Shown one piece after another: positions 1 through 9,665 of a DNA stretch of 64,000 bases (positions are counted from its first letter, which is position 1; the number at the start of each line of letters is the position of its first letter). Source of the stretch: Capronia americana. Its lineage: Eukaryota > Ascomycota > Eurotiomycetes > Chaetothyriales > Herpotrichiellaceae. A program made the position numbers and the translations under genes. Location: NCBI GenBank assembly GCA_016110215.1, contig JADWQD010000003.1, positions 2,418,001-2,482,000 on the forward strand, given 5' to 3'. The notes under the pieces are model-generated. The model was not told the DNA's origin. It ran no database searches and saw nothing but the letters and a program-made list of their open reading frames with translations.

Positions 1-1099
1 CCGAAAACTCGGGGCAGAAGTGATTGCCATGCCACCCGCCCGCCGAATCGCATGGTGTGGAGGACGGGAGAGTACGTCCGATCGACAAGGGATAGTTCCT
101 CGAAGCCTACTCCGGTTTGATGTCGCGGTTCGAAAGTGGCCTTGAGGCCCGCCTCAGTCACAAATACCAGATTGACTTGTGCTTCTTGATCCGGGTGGGT
201 CATGCGTAGTTCCTGGCCAGCCGAGTCGTAGACTGCTATGCGAAGGTCGCACAGCCACTCGGCGATTGCCCCGAACCAGGAGATGATGCCACTGCCCGTG
301 AAAGTGACCTGCTTCTGGTCCCCGCGAGTGACGCTCATCAACGCTTGCAAGGCGTTGGCGACCCCGCCCGCCGGGAAGACAGTGTCAGCGCTCATGCCGA
401 CCGGAATGCTGACGGGATACGGGTCCAGTTGAAGATAGTCCTCGACGAGGAGGCCGAAGTCCGAGGCGGCGAAGATGCCATTGCAGCCATGCAGAGCAGC
501 TTTCCATTGACAGAAGTGAGGCGTCACGTCTTCAGGACCTGCCGCCGCACGCGCAAGAATCATAAGCACTTTAGCTCCGTACTTCGTGTCTTCATTAGCA
601 ATTACGACAATCAAGTGCGGCAGGAGAGAGAACTCACAGGCTCGTGGAAGGTCTCGCCCAGCGCTATCAGCAAGGCTAAATGCTCATACGAACCTTCGTG
701 GACAGCCTTATCGCGAATCACGTTCGATAGACCCCAGCCAAAGGACAGCTTCTCGTCCGGCGCCACCGATAGATGAACCGGAAGATTGGATAGTGCCGAA
801 TTGATGTTCCGTCCTCCCTGGGAGGGTATATTGAGATCCTTGAACAGCCTGTAAGCGACGTAGCGAGTGTAAGGATCTACTCGCGATCCAGATAATTTGC
901 GTAACGTGGCCGTCGGTATCGACACGCTCTCCGGCGTATCCTTTCCGACGATGGGCATCTTGACCGGGCAGGTTGGATCTCTTTCTCTTTTCACGAAGTC
1001 CCTTCATACATGTCGAATATTGAGTGTCGACGGCCTGGCCTCATCCCCTCTCAAAGGCAAACACAAATCCAATATGGACGAGAGGTCGAGCGGAGCCAT
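1..1099 (-). CDS. Uncharacterised fungal protein (partial, C-terminus outside window)
   Basis: I do not recognise a named domain. Three exons can be read on the minus strand: 1099-1010, 958-638 and 581 to the window edge, with introns 959-1009 (GTATGA...AAG) and 582-637 (GTGAGT...GAAG, branch-like TGCTAAT). Phases are 0 at both junctions and the frame stays open to base 1, giving more than 320 residues. The N-terminus (MAPLDLSSILDLC) is preferred over the open frame beginning at 994, because that frame starts with GTG and the 51-nt intron restores an ATG. The sequence resembles a widespread fungal family of unknown function, of the kind with a conserved F-A-A-S-D-F-G-x-L-V-E-D-Y stretch near the middle (seen here about 40 residues into exon 3). 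No signal peptide or clear membrane span is visible. It lies head-to-head with the NLR gene at 2182. Its function is unknown. Confidence 0.7.
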
Positions 1100-2181
1100 C
1101 GCATCGGCTTCAACCGCGTGATTTCTTCCCAATCCAGGCCTTGCCAGCATGCGCGATACTGACTCAGCATCGCAAGGGCTCGCTTCGATTGCCCTGCTAT
1201 TGGCACCCAGGGCGAGAGGGAATGCGAGGTGCGGGGTAGGATAGATTCTGACCGGAGTGATACGAGGTGCAAGGACCCGGAGGCGTCGTCCAGGCGTCGT
1301 CCAGGGCGCTCCTCAATCAGAGGATGTATGCTCTGACTCCGAAAGTCCACGAATGCCTACAACCTATGGCAAAGGTGGCTTGGATTTCGTCACAGCAAAT
1401 TCAGGCGTTCAGAAAGAAACTAAAGCCACACATTTCGCTAGAGAAGGAGCGGCTCTCCAACACCAGCCATGGTCGCCGTCATGGCCTAAACATCACATGA
1501 GGATTCCTCTGATGGGCACCTCGACTTCTTCCACAGCCGTTATTCTACCATATTTATCAATTTGATCCATCAATACTATGATTCAATGCTTTTCAGGGCC
1601 GATTTTGCAGACCCTCAGAGACGGCGAAATTCGATTCACCTTTCTAGAGCCGTCACTGCCCATCCAGTTGCCATAATATGTTTACGATGGAAAGTAGCAT
1701 ACTAACACGACATACCAATCATTACATGTACCAGTCAATGCAGCCACTACTTGGGCTTCGATCTCCTGCTGCAGAGCACCCCTGTCGACTGCCGAAGCAT
1801 CTGCACGTGCCGGCAGCCGCAGCTTCAGGTCTCGCGAGCACGTCCGGTCAGGCTGTACCAATGAGACTTGAGTCTTGTACTGAAGGAGGTTGAGCTGCTG
1901 TGTCGGCAATTGTGGTTTATAAGTGAGGCGGAGCCGCTCAGCCTCATGTCTGCGTTGTCCTTCTCATGCACTCGCGCAGCTCGAACAGCACATTTAATGG
2001 CATTCAGTCCTTGCTCTTTGTGAACCTTTGACGCTGTCCCAGCAAGTTGAGACAACCGTTCTTCAGTGTCGACCACAGACACCAACCAACCAGATCAAAC
2101 CAAAGGTCCGATTCGACTTCCCGAATACCTCGCCTCTCGGCTTGTCGCTGCCCTCGCACCGAGCATACTTCGCCATTGAGC
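1100..2181. other. Divergent intergenic region
   Basis: About 1.1 kb between two divergently transcribed genes; it must hold both promoters. I see no conserved coding frame. A short direct duplication (AGGCGTCGTCC twice) sits near 1283-1303. Nothing else is supportable. Confidence 0.6.
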
Positions 2182-5100
2182 ATGTCTAACCCTGAGGACT
2201 ATACCGTTGGCTGGATTTGCGCCATAACTACGGAATACGTTGCCGCACAGGCGTTTCTCGACGAGAAGCACGACGGGCCCGAAAAAGTCTCTCGCCATGA
2301 CGACAACGACTACACACTGGGCAAGATTGGGAAACACAATGTCGTTATCGCTGTCTTGCCCGACGGCGAGTACGGCATAGCCTCGGCTGCAGGCGTTGCG
2401 AGGGATATGCTGTCCAGCTTCCCTAATGTCAGGATTGGTTTAATGGTCGGCATTGGCGGTGGCGCGCCCAGTCAAAAGCATGACATCCGTCTGGGAGACA
2501 TCGTGGTTAGCGCTACGCGCGATGGACACGGCGGTGTGTTCCAGTACGACTTTGGCAAGACGATACAAGACCAGTGCTTCCGGACAACCGGATTTTTGAA
2601 CCAGCCACCGAGGGTGCTGCGGACGGCAGTGAATGGGCTTAAGGCACAGTACGAGAGCAATGGTCATCAACTTGAAGAGAGTATCAACGCCATTCTCAAG
2701 AAAAAAGTAAAACTCCGGAAGAAGTATAAGCGACCTGACCCAGGCAGCGATAGGTTGTATCGAAGCCAAGTCATCCATCCTGCAGACGATGAATCAGCCT
2801 GCGCAACAGCTTGTGGTGATGATCCAGGAGACCTGGTATTGCGCCCCGAACGGACTGAAGAGGAAGATGATCCGGCAATCCACTACGGCATTATTGCATC
2901 TGCAAACCAGCTGATGAACGATGCTTTCGTTCGGGATATTCTCGCTTCAGAAAAAGGCGTTCTGTGCTTTGAAATGGAAGCGGCCGGGCTCATGAACCAA
3001 TTTCCTTGCCTTGTGGTCCGAGGTATATGCGACTACTCGGACTCTCACACAAATAAGGAGTGGCAAGGGTATGCAGCAATGGCAGCGGCTGCATTTGCAA
3101 GAGATCTTCTGTACCGAATTCCTCCTAATAGGGTGGAGGCTGAGAAAAGAATCAGCGAGCTTCTTCATGGTGGTTAGTGACTTGGCAGCCTCTGATTGAT
3201 GGCATTATATGCTTCTGACAATACTACAGTTCTCGAAACTGTTTCTACTACTGCGGCGAATGTTCGATCAGTGAGGTCCAAGTTAGACAGAGAGGAAGAC
3301 ATCGAGATTCTCACCTGGTTAACGCCAGTCGAATACGGCCCTCAACATAGCGACTTCCTGCGAAGACGACAACCGGGAACGGGGCAATGGCTCTTAGACT
3401 CTCCTGAATACCGGACTTGGTCAAACTCAGCCAAACAAACGTTATTCTGCCCAGGTATGCCAGGAGCAGGGAAGACAATCCTCACATCGATCGTGGTCGA
3501 CGACCTTATTACGAGATTCCATAGCGATACAAGGACGGCCATTGCCTTCATATACTGTAACTTCCGACGCAATGACGAGCAAAAGATTGAGGACTTGCTG
3601 GCGAGCCTACTCAAACAGCTAGCTATGGGTCAATCTTCCCTCCCGAAGAGTGTGAAAACCCTCTATGATCGGCACAAAGGCAGACAGATGCGACCATCAT
3701 CAGACGAAATCTCGAGAGCCCTCCAGTCAGTGGTCACTTTATATTCGAGAGCCTTTATCATCATTGACGCACTTGACGAATGTCAAGCAGCCGATGGATG
3801 TCGATCGAATCTCCTATCAAGTCTCTTCAACCTCCAGGCCGAGGCCGGAATAAACTTCTTTGCCACCTCGCGATCAATCCCAGACATTGAAAAAGAGTTC
3901 ATGGGATATCCGTCGCTTGAAATCTCTGCAAGTGACGAAGATGTACACCGATATCTTGATGGCCACATGTCCCAACTCCCAGCATTTGTTTCAAAATCAC
4001 CTGATTTACAGGAAGAAATCAAGTCCGAAATCACCGGGGCCGTTGCGGGAATGTAAGTACCTTACTGACTCTTAAGGCTGCGGCTATTGACCAACGTTCA
4101 TCTAGGTTTCTTTTAGCACAGCTCTATCTCGCCTCCCTCGAAGACAAGACCACAGCCCGGGAAATCAAAATCGCACTAAAAGACTTCCAGCAGCAGAATC
4201 GAACGGCATCCGCCGAGGATACACAACAAGACGCACTAGCCCAAGCATATGAGTACGCAATGGAAAGGATTGATGGACAGAAATCAGGGTTTCGGCGCCT
4301 CGCAAAGAAGGTCCTATCCTGGATCACCTGTGCGAAGCGACCGCTTACGACATTGGAGCTGCGGCACGCTCTTGCAGTGACTATTGGCGATGCTGAACTT
4401 GACGAAGAAAACATTCCAGAGATTGACGACATGATTTCTGTTTGCACTGGGTTAGTCACATTCGACGAAGAAAGTGGCATTATCCGGTTAGTCCACTATA
4501 CGACGCAGAAATACTTGGAGACACATATGTTTCGTCTTACACCTCAGAATGTCGAGAAGAATGACGTTGCAATGGCTGCTACCCAGAGATTTCTCACAGT
4601 GACCTGTGTTAGCTACCTCTCATTCAAAACATTCGACAGCGGCTACTGCAGAACAGACGAGGAATTCGAGCAACGGCTGGAATCCAATCCGCTCTACGGG
4701 TACGCGGCCGAGAACTGGGGGCATCATGCTCGTGAGGCATTCGTTTCGTGCCAGGAGGCGGTGGATTTTATACAATGCAAAACGAAGGTGGAGGCTTCGA
4801 GCCAAGCACTGATGGTCATCAGGAAACATCGAAGATTCTCCGATTATAGCCAAAATTTCCCGCAGGCAATAACTGGACTTCACCTTGCGGTATACTTCGG
4901 AGCTGAGGATATAGTTGAGGCCTTACTTCAAAAAGGAGTCGAAATCGACGCGAAGAACAGTTATGGCCAGACGCCGCTATCGTGGGCTGCGCAGGAGGGT
5001 CATAAGGCGGTGGTCAAGCAGCTACTTGAGAAGGGCGCTGACTTAGAGTCTAAGGATTTGATATTTGGCCGGACGCCACTGCTCTGGGCTGTAAGAGATG

Positions 5101-5849
5101 GGCACGAGGTGGTGGTCAAGCTGCTGCTTGAGAAGGGCGCTGACTTAGAGTCTCAGGATGGGGAGGGCCTGACGCCACTACACTGGGCTGTAATAGTGGG
5201 GCAGGAGGCGGTGGTCAAGCTGCTGCTTGAGAAGGGCGCTGACTTAGAGTCTGAGAACTATTATAAGTGCCAGACGCCACTACACTGCGCTCTAATATGG
5301 GGGCAGGAGGCGGTGGTCAAGCTGCTGCTTGAGAAGGGCGCTGACTTAGAGTCGAAGGATGTAATAGGCCAGACGCCGCTACACCGCGCTGTAATAGTGG
5401 GGCAGGAGGCGGTGGTCAAGCTGCTGCTTGAGAAGGGCGCTGACTTCGAGTCTAAGGACAATTATGGCGGGACGCCACTGCACAGGGCAGTGATAGGAAG
5501 TCGGGAGATGGCGATTAAGCTGCTGCTTGAGAAGGGCGCTGACCTAGAGTCGAAGGATAATAACGGCGAGTCGCCACTGTACCGGGCTGTAATGACCTGG
5601 GACGAGGAGATAATTGGGCTGCTGCTTGCGATGGGCGCTGACGTAGAGTCAAAGGATAATGACGGCGAGACGCCACTGCATAGGGCTGTAATGGAGGGGC
5701 AGGAGGTGGTGGTTAAGCTGCTGCTTGCGATGGGCGCTGACTTAGAGTCAAAGGATAATGACGGCGAGACACCACTGTCGTTAGCTCTAATGTACGGGGA
5801 CGAGGCGTCGATTAAGCAGCTACTAGGGGTTGCACAGGTCAATGGGTAA
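2182..5849 (+). CDS. NLR-like protein: nucleoside phosphorylase-like domain, NACHT, ankyrin repeats
   Basis: Three exons (2182-3172, 3230-4052, 4106-5849) give 1185 residues. Introns 3173-3229 (GTTAGT...ACAG) and 4053-4105 (GTAAGT...CTAG) close in phase. Residues 1-330 form a PNP_UDP-type domain: an opening WICAITTEY, GIGGGAP, the strand DIRLGDIVVS, and the F-E-M-E-A-A-G nucleosidase signature followed by RGICDYSDSH. NACHT begins near residue 385, with Walker A GMPGAGKT near 405 and Walker B FIIIDALDEC near 507. A helical winged part with VHYTTQKYLE follows. Residues about 859-1185 are ten 33-residue ankyrin repeats. This is the classic tripartite STAND layout of effector, switch and ligand sensor. 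Related PNP domains, such as the bacterial Detocs effector, cleave ATP; whether this one does is inference. A role in allorecognition or defence is likely but unproven. The start ATG lies just before the conserved domain; an upstream in-frame extension back to 2047 is less likely. Confidence 0.9.
4868..5849 (+). repeat. Ankyrin-coding tandem repeats, about 99 bp units
   Basis: Ten tandem units of about 99 bp encode the NLR ankyrin domain. The core GTGGTCAAGCTGCTGCTTGA, with its continuation into GAAGGGCGCTGACTTAGAGTC, recurs almost unchanged at the DNA level in the central units (about 5111, 5210, 5312, 5413). Outer units diverge, with GCGATGGGCGCTGAC in the last ones. Third-codon positions are conserved as well as residues, which suggests recent duplication or gene conversion. 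Confidence 0.9.
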
Positions 5850-7480
5850 GTTGCTATTCCGGAAGAATACTCCTCGCTGCGAATATCGTGGTGAGATTCT
5901 AGGGGTCTTCACGACGCCTTGAAACGGCCGTGCTCAGGAGAAGAGGGACTTCATCATTCAGTCCTTTGCACCAGTGTGCAACCCCAGCGTCCCCTTTTCA
6001 CCAAGCCTGCCAGGATGCTTTCGGCATGTTCAAGGATCCCCGTGGTCGGCTCTCTAAACAAAGTATCAACGTTGTCGTCGAAGGTCATAACGCGAGTATT
6101 GGGATCTGTTGGGGGAAAGCAGTCGCTCCGCCAAAATTCTTTCCATGCCGGGTGTGTCTAGGTCGCGGAGGCATCGCCGCCGAGGCTATACACAACTACG
6201 ATACTATCACAGAGTCGTGCCAGGGAGGATTCCATCCGAAGCGATCCAACGCTGGAGTCGATGCATTGGTGAGTGACGAGGTAAAGGGGGACTGACTCAC
6301 TCTGAGGCAGGGGATGAGTTTTGTGACGGGGAAACTATGGACAGGGGCATGAAGAGAAGTAGTCACGCAGCCGGTGACATTCAGACTAGAATTGTCGTTG
6401 GCCTTTGGAGTTTGCAGTCTTTTGGTATACTTATATATACATAATTCCCGCGACAGAGCTGGTAGAAGGGGCTTGTATAAATAAACAGCTCTGCTCACGC
6501 TCTAGCAACTTGATCAGCTGAAAACGTACTGACCCCTTAGCAAGCAAACGAAACGCCCTCCCAGCGCCTCGAAAGAGCTCCCTATTGAAACAGCCTCGCC
6601 TCATAATGAGCAATCGTAGTTTGTAGAGACACATTCTTCACTAATAGACCACAGCATCATCAGATCCGAGAGAACTCGGGATTTCTGATACGCTGTTTGA
6701 ACGCGTCCCACGACAGATAATTCATGGCAGATACTCTCCTCCCTTCGATCCCCTCGTTGCAGTCGGTCTCGGAGTCAACAGCATTGCCCTGACAGGTCCT
6801 TCAGACAGAAACCGTAGATAATTAACGATTCGTTCCGACCAGGTCATAATAGCTGTATTTCGACCAGTAATGAGAATCAACACTGAGCGCTCAAGATGTA
6901 TCGTGGTGCGCGGTTTCCTTTGTTTCAGGCGCGGCTCTGTGGGCATGGTTCCTTCCTATCAATTCTCTTTTCGTGGGAGGCACGGCCATGGTGGCCTGCC
7001 TCTTCCGAATAGCTGAGAGCTGGCCACTCCGAGCTCAGCCCTAAATACATAATTGAGAAGACATATGTCGAGGCCACCGCATGAGGCCACCGTATATATG
7101 AGGATAATCAGTGTCTATCCTATCTCCCGCAGGAGCCGAGTGATCGATCGAACTGCTTTCTCGGGCCCCATTCTTGGTCAGTGCTCGATCTCGACGTCGA
7201 AAGAATAAGCACGAATATGCATTTTAGGGAGCTGTTTATCCACCCATTTCCTGCACGAATGAGTACAGTAGCCCGGCAGCTTCTATGTACCTAACTAGTG
7301 GCATGTATGCACTAGTATGCCGATGCTAAGCTTGCGCCTACAGTACAGTATCTCCGCGCCTGCTCTCCTTGGTTCCTCCCATTCAGAAGCTCGATCTGTG
7401 ATCCAAACCAGTGCCCCACCATGGCATGCCAGGCCAGTTATCCTATCCTATGCTTCAAAAACATGGCATCCGAAGCACGT
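5850..7480. other. Intergenic, no supported gene
   Basis: 1.6 kb between the 3' ends of the NLR gene (plus) and the F-box-like gene (minus). The region has short frames only, with no recognisable motif and no tRNA-like box pair. AT-richer patches occur around 6420-6480 and 7200-7310. Confidence 0.5.
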
Positions 7481-8906
7481 TCACCATCTACGTCTGCTCC
7501 AAATGTCGGAAGTTGCGACAACCCGCCGCGCAGCCTCGTCGAACGAGGCTTGAGCTTTTTGTTCCGGCACGAAGGGCTCCCCGGGAGGCACGCCGCAATA
7601 CCATTCGGCCAAGACATCCCATTCGATTTCCTGTGATAGAGTCAGCAAAATACTTCCAACCGGGCTGGCAAGCGTGCGAGCGACTACACCCACATGGGTG
7701 AACATGAGTACTTACGCAGCAGAATTCCGTGCCTTCGTCAGCGTTGAGCAACCACACATCCACACGCAGCTTGACCTTCAACCGGGACAGCCTCGCGCGC
7801 TCAAGAGATCTTCTCAAGAACGGAAGGCCGAGCGGTTGCCCCTCCTGTAACCGGGACAGATGGATGGTGTACCCGTTGCAGTACCCGTTGATGTATGGGA
7901 AGTTGATAAAGCTGTCTGGCGAGATATGCCGAATCGCCTGAGGAGGCACGGCGTGATGACGGAGATCGGATATGTACTGCAGTATGTAGATGGCTGGCCA
8001 GTACCGGCGTTTGAACTCCTCTGCTTGTCGTGCGTAGTCGGGGTGTGTGACGGGGAGGACATCTGGGATGGGGATATGGCGTGCTACACTGAGCTCCTTG
8101 AGCTTTCCGACCGCAACGGCGAGGAGAAAAAGCTCGTTACCTGGAAGATCCGGCGGGTCTAGTCCCAGGGCTTGTGCCCGTGTCTGCGCGGTTTCCTGTG
8201 CCATTGCTCGTAGGCGTGCTAGAAATGGTGCCTGCGATGGCGAATATAGCTCTCGACGAGCCTCTGCGCTTAGCCCTCGAGGTGGCCCGGAGACGCAGAT
8301 AGTGAACGGGGCGATGCACAGCTCGCGAAGCTGGCGGAAGCTGCTGGGCAAGCTGCCCCAGTCGACGGCCATCGTGGCCTCGAGTGTCACTTCGAGGTAC
8401 TTCAAGTTGGCGGACAGAATGGCCCCGAGGGACGGAGCGGCCAGTGGACGATAGAGGAAGATGTCGTTCCAAGTTTCTGCATCAGGGATTCGGAGACAGA
8501 AGCTCGAAATGAAAACCTGCTCGGCCAGCTCTTTCAAACGTCGACAGACGTGGAATACGGCCATGGCATGGTATCTAGGGGCACAGACCAGGAATACGGG
8601 AAAGGCATTGTGGCTGGGGGTGAGAGAGGACGACGACGACGGGCGGGTCGGGATTTTGAGACGAACAACAAACTGAGTGAAGAGCAGCACGAGAATGTTC
8701 CGAATGATCTCTGCCGGCATTCCAACGAGTGTAGGCTCCATGGCACGGTGTTCAGGGGCGGCGAATCTGGGCGAAAAAATCGGGATGGGCTGAGGAGGGG
8801 AGGACTGCTGCTCTGGCGCGGAGAGGACGTCTTCGACTCGAAGACTGGCCATTTCCTCTTCGACTTGAAGCAAGGCCTTTGCCTCTTCGTCAGGAGAAAG
8901 AGCCAT
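7481..8906 (-). CDS. F-box-like / leucine-rich hypothetical protein
   Basis: Two exons: 8906-7716 and 7630-7481, with an 85-nt intron (GTAAGT...TCACAG, 7631-7715). The product is 446 residues. Without the intron the frame runs into an arginine-rich non-natural tail; with it the C-terminus reads EIEWDVLAEWYCGVPPGEPF and ends RRRW. ATG 8906 (context AACAATGGC) is chosen because the longer frame opens only at a TTG. An acidic N-terminus is followed by GMPAEIIRNILVLLF near residue 62, which looks like the short F-box-like motif common in fungal proteins with degenerate leucine-rich tails. The rest (LKYLEVTLEA, FRQLRELCIAP, KLKELSVARH) has LRR-like spacing. A role as a ubiquitin-ligase adaptor is possible, but the F-box is weak. 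The function remains open. Confidence 0.65.
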
Positions 8907-9263
8907 TGTTGGAGAGGGAAGAGGGGGCGTGCAAGGAGCAAGCAAGCAAGCAAACAAGGAACTGGTTCTGTTCTGTCTGTGTGTTGTGTACTGACAATGA
9001 GATGCGCCTGGCTGGTTGACTGACTGACTGCGACGTGCAAAAAAAGCTACAGATTAAGATGACATCGTGGGAGAAGGGACGTGAGTGCTTGGCGCAGAAG
9101 TTACAGCCAGGTCAATCGCATCATCAGCGCACGACTAAGCGACTAGCCGGGATTGTTCACGATGGGGACAGCAGATCGCGACCAGGAGAGCACGGCGAGG
9201 GACACAGACTGCAGAGAATTTCACAGGGATTGGGCTTTAGAAGCTCTGATACGAGGAAAGGGC

Positions 9264-9584
9264 ACAGCTTCTGTAGTACAGGCTACAGGAGCGCAACTGT
9301 ATCAGGGAAAGCATTCACGACGTACAGAGTGGACAATATATATAAACACAAAGAAGGCACAAGGAACGGACGAGGCTGGAACGAAACAGGCGAATCGGGG
9401 TGACAAACAAGCATCAATACAGCTTCTATAGTACAGGATACCTAGGTATGCAAGTGTAACAGCATCAAACAGAGCATTACCGACATACAGAGTGGACGGT
9501 ATATACAAATACAAAGAAGAGGCACGGGAACGGACGAGGCTGAGCCGAAAGGGGCACGCCATGGCATGAGAAATAAGCATTAAT
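9264..9584. repeat. Imperfect tandem duplication, about 160 bp unit
   Basis: Unit A (about 9264-9418) and unit B (about 9419-9584) align through ACAGCTTCT-TAGTACAGG, TACAGAGTGGAC, TATA-AAA-ACAAAGAAG and GGAACGGACGAGGCTG. Many of the differences between them are transitions. It is non-coding, between the 3' end of the membrane-protein gene and the promoter of the F-box-like gene. Flanking DNA near 8931-8958 has a short GCAA run and 9018-9030 a GACT run. Confidence 0.75.
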
Positions 9585-9665
9585 TTATTAATCAAAGACA
9601 TTGCACATTATTATTGTCATCAGCATCATCAACTATAGTCTGTACGTACGGAACGGCTCTCATTA

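Noticed and set aside
120..135. GGTTCGAAAG string resembling a tRNA B box
   Set aside because: No matching A box or cloverleaf, and it lies inside an open coding exon on the other strand.
4868..5849. Ankyrin DNA repeats considered as a CRISPR-like array
   Set aside because: Repeats are coding, contiguous and in frame; there are no spacers, and the genome is eukaryotic.
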